Assembly: GCA_032718475.1 (NCBI GenBank) | Contig: JAUCBJ010001966.1 | Span: 18,236 to 82,235, forward strand | DNA: 64,000 bases | DNA from: Nemertoderma westbladi | Lineage: Eukaryota > Xenacoelomorpha > Nemertodermatida > Nemertodermatidae | Direction: 5' to 3' | Shown: positions 12,701 to 23,247 of the stretch, piece after piece | Layout: every line of letters starts with the position of its first letter | Numbering within the stretch: the stretch's first letter is position 1 | Translations under genes and position numbers: made by a program | Notes under the pieces: generated by a model | Seen by the model: the letters and a program-made list of their open reading frames with translations, nothing else | Told to the model about the DNA's origin: nothing | The model's database searches: none

Positions 12701-12836
12701 GCGATATAAACAATGCACTGAGAAGCATAAACGTGTATTATACCAATTAAAACAAATTCTATGTTTGCATTTGTGGATTTATTTAGATAATTAGACAACT
12801 AGATAATATATATTGCTAGGGTCTGCTGTATCTAAA
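9720..12836. other. long intergenic stretch, no gene supported
   Basis: The DNA is AT-rich. A short - strand frame at 9841-10026 is charged and helical but has no recognisable family. The phrase 'gtccttggttagggtcagtt' occurs twice at 10336-10410. A CCACACC-rich low-complexity stretch lies at 11370-11550 and a direct repeat of about 27 bases at 11590-11640. The promoter of the gene starting at 12837 should lie at the right end, but I see no clear core-promoter motif. Confidence 0.4.
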
Positions 12837-13069
12837 ATGCATTTAGGTACCTTTATGTTGGGGGTGGTCGGGGGGATCACTCTAGTGGTCTGGTCGAGCA
12901 CTCCAGCCTATTGTGAGGAAATCTCAGGCTGCATACCTGAGATTTGGTTGTACCAGGACGATGACCAGTCAGGCCTATCCAAAGAGTACTCAATGACGAC
13001 TGACTCCACCCAGTTATCATCCGACGGAATGAATGACGTTGTCTCTTCTGTAAGAGTGGTGTGTGGAAT
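12837..13069 (+). CDS. exon 1: signal peptide and first crystallin-like motif
   Basis: First coding exon of the large mosaic extracellular gene. ATG at 12837 opens a classic secretory signal: a short N-terminus, a hydrophobic core (LGVVGGITLVVW) and a small-residue cleavage site near AYC|EE. The mature part is a betagamma-crystallin Greek-key motif: IWLYQDDDQSG matches the usual aromatic-rich start, and NDVVSSVRVVCG matches the closing 'ndxxSSvrv.sG' strand, a sequence also used for calcium binding in this family. I place the donor at GTTAGT (13070) because its phase (2) fits exon 2 and gives the continuous text VVCG-I-WILY, as expected at the junction of two motifs. A stronger GTAAGA lies at 13050 but is out of phase with exon 2. 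Confidence 0.7.
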
Positions 13070-13073
13070 GTTA

Positions 13074-14500
13074 GTATAAATGTGATCCACTTGAAACAAT
13101 GTTTATTTTAGAACAATATCCAAATCAAATATCAACCAACCATTTAATTTGAAACCCGCTCTCTAATATAGGATTTATTAGAAGAATAGGATAATTAAGT
13201 TGTCATAGACTTTACAATATTCAGGATTTCGGTTCTGTTACAATGCATTCTAGAATACTGTAGATTCATATTGGTTTCATACAATTGAATATATGTTAGG
13301 AAAATTTGCCAACAAAATGAAAGAAATAAAAATAGGTCATGGTAAAACTAGAATCACCGGTTTTGCCAACTAGTGTTAAACATTTCCTATGACGAATAAT
13401 ACGTTTTTAGAATGCCATAGATGAGCGGCTGTGCCTGGTGTTTGTCAGTACCATAGTGCAGAGCATACGCCAGCTTCCACCATAAACCGGCCCTTCTGGC
13501 TATTGTGAAATCCGAAGTTCTTCGAATTCGGCGTGTGACTGACTCGCATTCTGTTTTTAGGATCTACAGGCACCAATACTTGGACAAATGTAAATTGCGT
13601 GGCTATCCCCTTAACTTCCTTCTAACTATGTACGCATGGGACCCATCACCTGCCCTCCCCCCAAAAAACGGCCTAAAATACTACCTGCGCCACCTAGCGA
13701 ACAAATCGTGTATTTACCAACCACGCCACAATTCCTTCCCACACTCAACGCGGTTACCAGTAGGCATAACAAACGCCTTCACGCCCACGGGCTTTCGATA
13801 AAAACTGTACCACGTAACGAACCTTGTTTGGGTAAATTTATCCTCCATGTCAGCCTAATCTCTCTTTTTACCACTGCTCATAATTTTATTTATTTTAATT
13901 ATTTAATAGTACCCTCGTAACCAGGCATATACAGTACGATAGCCTCGTGTAAATTAGTATCTTTTACAGTATATTATTTAATTAAATTTAACCCATTTAA
14001 GCCATATGATAAAAAGGAATTTGTTTTACTTAGAATCGTGGCTTAGACCCTTTCAACACCAATATAACTCGATTATAGTGCAGAGTGTTATACAGTACTA
14101 CAATACAGTATACTTTATTTGTAAATAACGGACCATATTTTAACTATGACCCCTATATCATTAGAAGGAACTACTGTATTACATCGTCTCACATGCAATA
14201 TATCCTTAGATGTGTGTGTAGGAATCCAAGCCTTATAAAAATGTAATAGTATTAAATTTACCCCGTCTGGGGGTGTATCTTTATTATTATTATAAAAATT
14301 TAATAACATAAGTGAGGGATTGTCATAAAATTATTTACTAGAGAGCCAGCAAGATGGCTAGAAGACCATCAGGCCCTAAGATCAGGACAGTTTGACAGAG
14401 TTATAGCAGTTTGAGAGAGTTATAGCGGCTCATATACCTCAGGACAAGTAAGCCCTAACGGTAATTTTAAATTTTTAAAATAACTTTTTGTTGGGCACAG
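13074..14500. other. intron 1, left part, no gene recognised
   Basis: Intron sequence of the mosaic gene. A + strand frame at 13505-13801 contains RHQYLDKCKLRGYPLNF and could be a scrap of a retroelement protein, but I cannot assign it. The rest is AT-rich without repeats or coding signal. Confidence 0.4.
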
Positions 14501-14590
14501 CTTTTGCAAAGTCGGCAATGACGTCCAGGTGTGATCGAACTGGTGACCTCCGGGTTGGAAGCTCTAACCATTCAGCTAGCGGCTCAGGTA
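14500..14590 (-). mobile_element. tRNA-derived SINE fragment
   Basis: On the - strand an RNA polymerase III A box (TAGCTGAATGGTTAGAG, 14562-14578) is followed 37 bases later by a B box (AGTTCGATCAC, about 14528-14540). Spacing and text resemble a tRNA body, but the acceptor stem does not pair, so this is a SINE head rather than a working tRNA gene. Confidence 0.65.
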
Positions 14591-14911
14591 AAAAATAGAC
14601 CTGGAGATACTATCTGATACCTTGTATGTCCGAGGTCTATTTAAAAACATCTAATTAAAAGTAATTCGATGATATCCCGAGAACTGATTTTGAAAAAAAA
14701 GTGTGATTGTACAGTTTGGTGAACTGCATTCAAAGATACATCATTTATCCATATTTTGGATGACATGGTGTTTATTATTATTTATTTTAATTAATTAATT
14801 ATTACGGTACTTATTTGTTTTAGTGTAACTATTGATTTATATCTTGTTTTCGAGAGTTGATTGGTGTTGAATTTTATGAATGAGTTTATTATACGGCTAT
14901 TTTGAATGACA

Positions 14912-14990
14912 GGTATCGATGAAATCAGACTTTACCAAAACAATTTCAAGCCAATATCAATCTGCACAAACATCAAGACAAACATAAGTT
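14912..14990 (+). other. possible decayed crystallin-like exon
   Basis: After an acceptor-like TGACAG the sequence reads IDEIRLYQNNF in one frame, which resembles the start of a Greek-key motif. Its phase fits neither exon 1 nor exon 2, and the best donor (ATAA|GTTTAT) is weak. It may be a relic of exon duplication, an alternative exon or chance. Confidence 0.25.
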
Positions 14991-15115
14991 TATTTTGACA
15001 GCAATTAGCCCTTACGGTCTTCTAATAAACAAGTACTGATAATATACTTATTGATAATTATTATTGAAAAATTACTTCATAATACACATAATTGTAGTAT
15101 AATTATAATTTGTAG

Positions 15116-15273
15116 CTGGATTTTGTACACTGACAACTTCGATGGTGCTATAGACATAGCACAGCCAGGTGACTACTCAACTAGTCAACTACCGAATTCG
15201 GCCGATACACTCAGTTCCTTGAAACTCGTTCTTGGAAACGGAATGACTCTGTTTAATGGAACGTTCTATACAG
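15116..15273 (+). CDS. exon 2: second crystallin-like motif
   Basis: Second Greek-key exon of the mosaic gene, entering in phase 2 after TTTGTAG and leaving in phase 1 at ACAG|GTCAGG. It starts WILYTDNFDG, continues with PGDYSTSQLP and closes with TLSSLKLVLG. These are the aromatic corner, the conserved Gly-Asp-Tyr and the 'SSlkl' strand of a betagamma-crystallin motif, so exons 1 and 2 together form one two-motif domain. The last residues (NGTFYTG) include an N-glycosylation sequon, consistent with secretion. The match to the next exon is in frame. Confidence 0.75.
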
Positions 15274-15729
15274 GTCAGGTCCAGTATTAAATTACATCTT
15301 GATTATTTAACACATCCAATAATGTAAATAATTGTCCAATGTAGCACAATGGAATTGAGAGGTTTAACGTTGCAAGGTTATAGTAGTAGTGAAGTAGTGA
15401 AGTTGATATTCCAGAACATTTACAGGAGGATAATATCATACAACTATACAATTTAATGCTAAATTTATTAGTAATTACCATCGTAATTACTGATCTAGAA
15501 TAAATAATGAGAAATCAGCAGAATAAACTTCTAGAACATTATTTGATTGGTTAAATATTTTATTATCCGCATTTTTGGAGATTGATTGGATAATTGCTTT
15601 ATCGACTGCAAATGAGGGCATTATACTCTTTATTGTCCGCACTTTTGCGGACAATAAAGGTGATATTTTAAAGAAATTATTATTTTATTTCATTTTATTT
15701 TCTGTAAAGTTCAACTTAATTTATTTAAG
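15274..15729. other. intron 2
   Basis: AT-rich intron. At 15560-15650 the text 'ttattgtccgcacttttgcgg' and its surroundings form a small inverted repeat. No gene inside. Confidence 0.5.
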
Positions 15730-15877
15730 GTCTCTCTTACGAAACGTGCATCCCCCCAACTGATAGAGTTGACAAAGCCGCTTCCTCCAGATGCAGCATA
15801 AGTAATCTTGCCGATGATTTTACCGTTTTTACGAAGTCCATCATCATAACTGGAAAATTCTCCTGGAGACTCTATGG
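15730..15877 (+). CDS. exon 3: crystallin-like linker and motif end
   Basis: Enters in phase 1 after TTTAAG and leaves in phase 2 at TATGG|GTACGT, a strong donor. It contains two Cys, then DDFTVFTKSIIITG followed by WRLYG. That order (closing beta strand, Gly, then Trp-x-Leu-Tyr) repeats the exon 1/2 junction and suggests the start of another Greek-key motif whose remainder should lie in the next exon. The following visible exon starts in phase 1, so one exon is either missing or hidden in the 11 kb that now holds a LINE. Confidence 0.65.
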
Positions 15878-16039
15878 GTACGTATTTAGGCCTACTATAT
15901 ATTTATTGGATTATGGAGTAATTTCCAATTATGGCGCCTGTCACCATCATTGTCTTCCAAATGTAACTTTAGTTAGTGCATAATTGTTACAGCAGTAACA
16001 AATAATTATTATTACACAGTAACAAATAATTATTACTGC

Positions 16040-16310
16040 ATAACAAATAATTATTATTCCAAAATTGTAACATTACTCAACGCTGTTAGTATTAACAGCG
16101 AGTTGTTATTTAGCACTTTACAACTTTAGAGGACATTACAGCATTGTATTGGCCTGTACATTTAGTATTGTATTTGGTGTTATTGTTTGCATGATAACCA
16201 TGACGGCGTTAAGTAATACCCCAGTGGACATTACTTAACGCCGTCATGGTTAACAATAGGTGAAAATTTGCCTGACAGCCAGATAGGCCTACTGCATTAC
16301 CTACCGGAAG
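16040..16310. mobile_element. MITE-like repeat with hairpin, also at 51.2 kb
   Basis: Bases 16040-16190 recur almost unchanged at 51180-51310. At the right side sits a hairpin: ATGACGGCGTTAAGTAAT near 16200 pairs with ATTACTTAACGCCGTCAT near 16232 around a short loop. The two genomic copies and the hairpin indicate a small non-autonomous DNA element. Confidence 0.65.
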
Positions 16311-16435
16311 ACGGGGTATAGCTATTAATAACCAGTAGGGCCTAGCTATATTATTCATAACATGGCTCCACACGCCACCATAAATATAAGCTAGTTAAAA
16401 TTTTGGAATAAAACTACATACATGCTTGTTGCAAA

Positions 16436-16562
16436 GTACTTTACAGTGTTATGATCCTCGTGGCTTTATTTTCACGCACTCACTACTGTAACGTTCGTTC
16501 GTGTAACAAAGCCACACTGTAAATGTATCATCACACTGTAAAGTGCTACTTTACACGCAAGT
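16436..16562. mobile_element. foldback MITE-like element
   Basis: ACTTTACAGTGTTATGAT at the left and ATCATCACACTGTAAAGT at the right are near-perfect inverted repeats, with a second inner pair around TGGCTTTATT / AACAAAGCCA. The length of about 125 bp fits a small foldback element in the intron. Confidence 0.6.
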
Positions 16563-17049
16563 ATGTAAATAGTTATTACCGCAGTACAAAATATTTATTG
16601 CTGAAGTACTAAACTGTCCTATCAATGGCCAATATAATTCAATTGAACCCCAATGCCGCAACACCCTTGATTTTATAAATGATAATTCTAGTTTAAATAT
16701 CCACCTTTCTAGTTCCAGCTACCAGCAACACCAACAACGCTCCACTCATGCAGCACATAGATAGAATTAACGATTCAACCATTGTTACGGGATTATCCCT
16801 ATAAGCACTTCACCACTTCAGAAACCAATATGCCGCCGTATTAGCCACCATCCATTTTACGGCAGTTATTCTCACCCACCAATAAGCGATTTGCTACCTA
16901 ATAAAGTCAATATAGCAATTAAGGGCTAGCGGCCAAACCAGCCACAATCACATGTTGCGCAAGCTATGCCAATGCCATACAGTAACTGTGTTATATTGTT
17001 TACACATTGTGCATAGAGTTGTACAGGGACTAGTCGCTAACAATCTCTA

Positions 17050-17280
17050 ATACTGTAAGATAAGATAAGATAAGTTTATTTTCCACAAAATAAATTCACA
17101 AACAATAATAAGATAACACCATAATTTCTGTATAATATAAAGTGGTAGGGAGATAGTTTTATAGCAACGCTAGTAAGTAACTATCTACCTAGGGTGGGGG
17201 GTGGTGGAGGGGGAGGGAGGGGGAGGGGGGGGCGGGGGGGTGGTAGGGATGCGGAACCTAAGAATATTATAATATTGTAT
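17050..17280 (-). mobile_element. 5'-truncated LINE 3' end, antisense
   Basis: This stretch is the reverse complement of 27000-27205, the 3' end of the LINE next door. It includes the G/C-rich tract (C-rich in sense), 'ctatctccctaccac' and the TTATC-type terminal repeats (TAAGATAAGATAAG at 17056). It is a short tail fragment of the same family in opposite orientation, not the second end of a 10-kb inverted-repeat transposon. Confidence 0.75.
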
Positions 17281-17799
17281 ATTTGTATACAGATATTAGA
17301 TACAAATATTTGTATATTTGAGGGAATGCTGGAGATTAGATTACCCAAACATTGATTAGTCATATATTGTCACTGTTACACAGCCAATTTGTAGCTACTC
17401 ATAGCAGCCAATCAGAGCCTAGAGGGTTTGACACATGCATTACCGTATCCAGCGGTCCTGATAGAACTCCTATATAGTATAGTATTATTCTACGTTAGAC
17501 CATTCTACATCATATTGTACCTCACTTGTTCAGCTGTATGTAGTTCCTGCAGCAAAACCATTAGTTATTACAAACAAAGACTGACTTATAGTTTTCAACC
17601 TGTGCATTACCACTGTCCTGCACAAGCCCAGACTCGGGGCATTGGCTAGTTATCTAACTGCGTTTAATTTACTAAGATACTGTTTATCAACAATATGTGG
17701 AAGGTAAAGTTGAAACTAGCTGAGTTTTCCACAAGATATAGAACTATTAGCACCCCTTATGTCCTGTAACAACAAACTCGCTTGGCCTATTCGCTTGTT

Positions 17800-18145
17800 T
17801 ATGGGGGTAGAATAATTGTTTATGGGGGTAGAATAATTGTTTTTGGGGGTAGAATAATTGTTTTGGTGGGATGAATAATTGTTTTTGGGGGATGAATAAT
17901 TGTTTTTGGGGGATGAATAATTGTTTTTGGGGAATCAATAATTGTTTTTGGGGGATGAATAATTGTTTTTGGGGAATCAATAATGGTTTTTGGGGGATGA
18001 ATAATTGTTTTTGAGGGATGAATAATTGTTTTTGGGGAATCAATAATTGTTTTTGGGGGATGAATAATTGTTTTTGGGGGATGAGTAATTGTTTTTGGGG
18101 GATGAGTAATTGTTTTTGGGGGATGAATAATTGTTTTTGGTGAGA
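17800..18145. repeat. 21-bp minisatellite, about 16 copies
   Basis: The unit is close to GGGGGATGAATAATTGTTTTT, with variants GGGAATCAATAATTG and GTAGAATAATTG at the left edge. Open frames on the - strand through it (FIPQKQL repeats) are by-products. Confidence 0.95.
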
Positions 18146-18860
18146 AGGATATTCAAAATTGGGGGATGTGAATTGGTGCTACAAAAATATATATTTGGTG
18201 CAAAATAATTTATTTTGGTGTTACATCATCTAATTTGGGGTGGCATTCAATTAGTGGCGCTTTTTAATTAATCTTTTTTAAATTAAATTGTGATAATAAT
18301 AATAATAGATATTCCCATAGAATTCACTGAGAAAAGTTATTCAGCTGACTGGGTAATACATTACAAAGTAACAGTTGACAACAGTACTCACAGCTGAGAT
18401 GGTAAACTGACATTTTGGGAGTGTACATAGTTGAGGTGTTAATAGTAGACCGGTCAGATGTTTAGTGACGATTGTTGCCTATATTGCGGCGTATTTAATG
18501 TGTTGGTGTTTGATATAGAGTTTATTCTCAGGTGCATTTCTATATTAAATGTCACCTTACCCTATATTACTTTGTTGTATATTAACCTGTATTATTGGGT
18601 TACGTTATTCGCACCATACGTGCAGTAACTTCTATTGATGAGAAATAGTAGACCAGTAGTCAGGGAGTAAGTAGGTCAGTACAGCAGTGCGGGTGCTATG
18701 TCTGAATAAGTCTGATTACTGCTATATGCCGACTTATAAAAACTGAATGGCGTAATAATTGTACTTTGTATTTGTAACCATAACACGATTTAATCTTCAT
18801 TGTAATACTAATTCGCCTGAGGAGTGACTGCGTTTTAACCAATCTCACCAACGCCGCAAC

Positions 18861-19907
18861 ATGCCGACCAAAGGTACCGGTAGTGAAAAATGTAATAAAG
18901 GAGGACACCAACTCCAGGGACGGACCGAACTCCACGATGATAAAGTTACTTTAACCTCGATTGTGGACAAACTGGACGCACTTAGCTCAGATACTAAAGT
19001 CATAAAAAACAACACGGTAAAAATGCAACAACAACTAGACCAGCTCCATAAAGAAAATAATCAACTACGCAAAGAAAATGAAGATCTAAGGACAGAACTT
19101 GACCAGGTTAAAAAGCGACAGGATGACCTCGAGCAGTACGGGAAACGGCATAACATATTGGTACATGGAATTACCGAAAACAACGTAGATAACGACAAAC
19201 GAGTTTTACTCCAATGCCTAGGGGATCTTGGGGTAGATCCTCAATCGGTTGACGTGTTCCATCGCCTTGGGAAATTAAAAAGTGAGGGAGGTGGCTATAC
19301 CGGTACTGTTAAACCACGGCCATTTGTTGTTCGATTTAAGTGTCACAGTGATCGTAATGTGGCCTTCGCAAAAAGAAAAGAAACAGGTAAGAATATATTT
19401 ATTTCAGAGCATCTGACCAATAATCGGGCCGCATTAGTGCGTGAGGTGGTAGAACTGAAGAAGAAACAGCTGGACTTGGGAATTACAACTGTTTATACGG
19501 TGAATGGAGTAGTGAAAGTCCGTCTGGAGAACGCCGAATATCCAGTGATTATTCGCAATAACGACGATATATGTCAGCTAACGAAAGGGGAAGGTTTCTT
19601 ACTTGTAGGAAATCGAGTAAGCCACGGTCGTAAGAAATATACGCGCAATGGTGCGAGAGAACGTGGACCGGGCCAGGCCCAGTTGCAGAATCGTGACGGC
19701 CTAACAGGAGTTAGGAATAATAAACCTAATGGCGCCTACCTTACTGATGGCAAAGAAGTGACGACGAGATCAACATCCACTTCGAGAATCTCTACTCCTC
19801 TACTTAACAGGACAGTTTTGCAGCCCTTGACAGGGATGACCTTTCTGATGTTTCTAATGAGCGTGAAGATGACGAAGAAGTCGATGATTCTGCGAGTGAA
19901 CCAGTAG
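18861..19907 (+). pseudogene. LINE ORF1 protein (coiled coil and RNA-binding)
   Basis: ATG at 18861 follows a short leader. Residues about 25-90 form a coiled coil with heptad Leu (LDQLHKENNQLRKENEDL). They are followed by RHNILVHGI, the start of the RRM-like domain of L1-type ORF1 proteins, and by VFHRLG and RPFVVRFKC. The C-terminal part is basic. The last 30 codons in this frame are unlike the rest. In the next frame from about 19811 the text is acidic (DRDDLSDVSNEREDDEEVDD), so a frameshift has probably cut off the natural tail. The protein would coat LINE RNA. Confidence 0.7.
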
Positions 19908-20019
19908 AGGTTTGATTTGTGATGGATTGTGTTTCTCAACTATCTAACCCACGGCAATAGGAAATTCGAATACTTTAGGAATTGCAGTTACTTTATGCCA
20001 TTATATACATTAGGGTGAC

Positions 20020-20320
20020 ACGTCAACTGAACCAAAGTCAATTGAACCATGTCAATTGAACCACGTCAATTGAACCAACGTCAATTTAACATTGTGTCAA
20101 TTGAACCAACGTCAATTGAACCACACGTCAATTGAACCATACGTCATTAGAACCAAAGTGTATCACCCATCAATTGATCCTAACGTCAATTTAACCAAGC
20201 GTCAATTGAACCAAGCATCTATTGAACCAAGCATCAATTGACCCATGCGTCAATTGACCCATGCGTCAATTGACCCATGCGTCAATTGACCCAAGCATCA
20301 ATTTAATGAAATGTTAATTT
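20020..20320 (+). repeat. left subterminal repeat array of the Merlin-type element
   Basis: About 17 units of CGTCAATTGAACCAA with variants (GTCAATTTAACC, GTCAATTGACCCATGC). It forms long, register-tolerant inverted repeats with the array at 22558-22795 and is likely the transposase-binding region. Confidence 0.9.
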
Positions 20321-20526
20321 AACCAACAAAATAATAATTATTGCAAATTTTTTATTTTTTAATCGCGAAATGTTCTACTGGTGGATGAAGATTCTAGGAT
20401 GATCTATTTTATTCAATGGGGTTGAATAATATTATTGAACACAGACATCAATGTAGTTTAACATTTTAATGTTCTTTGTTTATTTATTGGATGTATGCCA
20501 TCGTCCATAGGTATTCTATTTTTTAA

Positions 20527-21039
20527 TTATTCATTAATCATTTCATATTTTCCCAGTGTTATGATGCGATTTGGGTCATCGTTGCCTGTATCATGTAAAA
20601 CAATGTCCATGAAATGTTCTGGAATTGTAAACTTAACGTTTGTCGGATTTGGTATTGCAACACTACTTTCTAATCTGGCTCTTTGTATTGTCCTATACAT
20701 TTGTGTTTTTCTTGGCATTTGTGATAGAATTGAATTGTCGATATTTTCCAGGCATGTCCCCAAAATTGTACGTGTAGTCAATAACCCCTCTTTGGCCTTT
20801 GATTTCACTTCCGATATTATTTTGTTCGCTTCTGTCTTTAAGATCTCAGCACTATGTGAGTGTTCACCAGATTCTTTTTTTATATCCTTGCCTTTTGTTA
20901 TCATGGTAGCTTTGCATTTGTACTTTCGATAGGCTCTACACCTCCAGTTTTTCATTCCATCTTTTTCCGATTTCCGAAATTTACTTTTGCACTTTAGGTC
21001 CCCACCCCTAGATTTTTTTTGTGTGTGTTTTTTATGCAA
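20527..21039 (-). CDS. FLYWCH-type zinc-finger protein of the transposon
   Basis: Second gene of the Merlin-type element, downstream of the transposase on the - strand. The first 75 residues follow the FLYWCH pattern: a basic lead, NWRCRAYRKYKCKATM (Trp-x-Cys then Cys), then GEHSHS with the His pair. The remainder is helical and ends at a stop at 20527. FLYWCH domains bind DNA and are common in animal transposons of the MULE group; pairing with an ISXO2 transposase is less usual. Its start is uncertain because the frame could extend upstream past 21039. It probably helps recognise the subterminal repeats. Confidence 0.6.
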   Translation of the reverse strand: MHKKHTQKKSRGGDLKCKSKFRKSEKDGMKNWRCRAYRKYKCKATMITKGKDIKKESGEHSHSAEILKTEANKIISEVKSKAKEGLLTTRTILGTCLENIDNSILSQMPRKTQMYRTIQRARLESSVAIPNPTNVKFTIPEHFMDIVLHDTGNDDPNRIITLGKYEMINE

Positions 21040-21226
21040 ATTACACTACTACAAGGTTAGTGTGACTATCTAGGAACATTTTTGGTATAAAAAATGTTAG
21101 ATTATGTTGCACCCCCGATCAACCCTAACCCAAAACAAAAAGGTTTATTTATTTATTTTTATTTAAAATAGTCAAGCGTTAAATCATTTTATGTAATTAA
21201 ATAGCTAAAAAAAAGTACCGGTAAAT

Positions 21227-22122
21227 TTATTTAATAAAATAGAATTCCTTGACATTGCTGAAAAATGCCTCCATCTTGTTCAGCTTTGTTTTATTTTTTT
21301 CCCTCCACATGAACTCGATGAGATAACTTTCTAGCAGTAGTCTATGAGTTCCGCATTCTCTCTTGTTTCGGTTCTTTGCACGCATCCACATATTCTCCAC
21401 TGACTGCGTATGAGCTCCAGTGTCAGGATCAACGAAATTTTTGCTGTGGTTGACTGTCTCGTGATGGTAGCCTTCCGGAAGGTTTTCAATGCCGTTATAG
21501 GCCGCCCAGAGATCCGACATTATTATAGTGTTCGGGTGAATATACTCCTGTATTATTGGAAGCAGCGTTTCAGCTGATCGATTCTCAACAGGCACCAGAA
21601 ATACTTCTTTAGTTTCACGATCAATACCGCCAAAAACCCACTGCTGTGTTACAACACGACCAACATTACCAACATTTTTCTTCTAACAAATAGGCTCTCA
21701 TCAATTTCAACTGTCCTACCATCGCCACCAATAACCACAGGATGCTTTATCAACATTTCTGCGCAAATATCCCTATGGAATTGCTTCCAATCGACATATG
21801 TATGTTCTGACCATCCAAGCTCTCTCTTAATCTTCTCAAAAGAAGACTCTTGATTCACCCAATAGTATGAAAATTCCAACAATGAAGAGATGCTCAAATG
21901 AGACCGTTCAAAGAATGAATCCTTGCGTATAGATAACTCTTTTCTACATGGTCGAGGGCAACGCCACATCTCGCCATCTATAACGGTCTTTGATCTTAAT
22001 TGCATCTGATTGCCACATGATGAACAATCCTTAGCCGAATATATTAAACAATTATCCCGACACCAATTTAAAGTTTTTTCAAGTGAACTAGTGTGGTAAA
22101 TGAGCTCACGAATAGAGTTCAT
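21227..22122 (-). pseudogene. ISXO2-like (Merlin) transposase, one frameshift
   Basis: The - strand gene starts at ATG 22122. An N-terminal zinc ribbon (CSSCGNQM ... CPRPC) is followed by a helical region and the catalytic domain. The first acidic residue is in VEIDESLF, the second in IIMSDLWAAY and the third in QSVENMW, the order expected of a DDE enzyme of the IS1595/ISXO2 group. The gene is split near 21675: the first part ends at 21649 in the wrong frame, and the conserved text NVGNVGRVVTQQW continues in the next. One base gained or lost in the A run there explains it. With intact ends and TSD, the element looks recent. Confidence 0.8.
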
Positions 22123-22554
22123 TTTAGGCTACTGCTTTTATTAAAAATGTTAAACTGAATACATAAAAATGTTCTCAGATAATGCTATTCATATTCTAGA
22201 ACATAATAATATTATGTTTCCTTGATATAAAAAAATCTGGGTGGTGGGGACCTAAAGTGCAAAAGTACCCTTTTTCCACTCTTAATATATATTTGTACCC
22301 GTTATAACTTACAACTTCGCCACCCCGCTCCAACTTGTAGTTTTCCATTGCTTATTTTATTTTGTCTGCATGTAATAACTCTTTTCACTCTTATATTTTA
22401 GTGAAATGTTCAACTATGCTTTTTTAAGATTCTAGAATTAATTTTTTTAATCACTATAGTTTTTAATTGAATTATTTTTCTTTATTTGTAGTGTATTTTT
22501 CACAACACTGATAGGAATTAATTTCATTGATTCTTTATTTGATTATGGGTTTAT

Positions 22555-22797
22555 TTATGCTTGGTTCAATTGACGTTTGGTTCAATTGACGTTTGGTTCA
22601 ACTGACGTTTGGTTCAATTGCCACTTGGTTCAACTGACACTTGGTTCAATTGACGCTTGGTTCAATTGACGCTTGGTTCAATTGACGCTTGGTTCAATTG
22701 CAGCTGGTTTAATTGACGCTGGGTCAATTGACGCATGGTTCAATTGACGTGTTTCAATTGACGTAGTTCAATTGACGTTGGTTCAATTTACATGGAA
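22555..22797 (-). repeat. right subterminal repeat array of the Merlin-type element
   Basis: About 15 units of GGTTCAATTGACGCTT and variants, the inverse complement of the left array. The last unit ends at the 9-bp target duplication. Confidence 0.9.
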
Positions 22798-23247
22798 CCA
22801 TACATTAGATTACCTAAGCTTTACTCTAAGTGTATTAGTACTTTACGTTAGTGCCATTTTTAAATATTTTTGTTGTTATTTAAATAGGTTATGGAATTGA
22901 GCAGGATTCAACAGGCCATCCTCTCCCCATATAGGAATAATAGTACCACTACTAATTGTTCCTATTGTTAGTCGTAACAACCAGCTGTCTCAAACACCCT
23001 TGCCCCTTTTTTTTGAGTATTAGTATATGTCCTCAGCTACCTTTCACCCCACCCCCCCCCCCCCCCTATATGTTGCGGTTTTTGTTATAGCCAGATTAAA
23101 CTAAATAAGAAACTTTTTCAATGTAATTTTTGTTGCCAGTCATTTCACCTTCAATGTGGCAGCTATTTAACAGAAAATGACCTAAGAAGCCAGCAAAGCG
23201 ATGTAAACTGGTGTGTATTTTGTTATCCAACTATTTTTCCCTTTCAT

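Larger units (their letters stand above)
20005..22808. mobile_element. Merlin/ISXO2-type DNA transposon with 9-bp TSD
   Basis: Element 20014-22799, flanked by ATACATTAG on both sides (20005-20013 and 22800-22808), fitting the 8-9 bp target duplication known for Merlin elements. Both ends consist of many tandem 15-17-bp units: GTCAATTGAACCAA at the left (20025-20310) and the inverse, TTGGTTCAATTGAC, at the right (22558-22795). Inside are two - strand genes: an ISXO2-like transposase and a FLYWCH-type protein. It is inserted between the ORFs of the LINE, so it is younger than that LINE. Confidence 0.85.

Noticed and set aside
13050..13055. GTAAGA as the donor of exon 1
   Set aside because: Phase 0 there does not fit exon 2 and would cut the SSVRV strand; GTTAGT at 13070 restores both frame and motif. 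Kept as a possible alternative site.
14500..14590. Functional tRNA gene
   Set aside because: A and B boxes are present but the acceptor stem does not pair and the anticodon arm is irregular; a tRNA-derived SINE fits better.
17747..18043. A 98-residue Gln/Pro repeat protein on the - strand
   Set aside because: A by-product of the 21-bp minisatellite.
20495..20932. A + strand 145-codon hydrophobic protein
   Set aside because: It is the reverse-strand shadow of the FLYWCH-type gene and starts without support.
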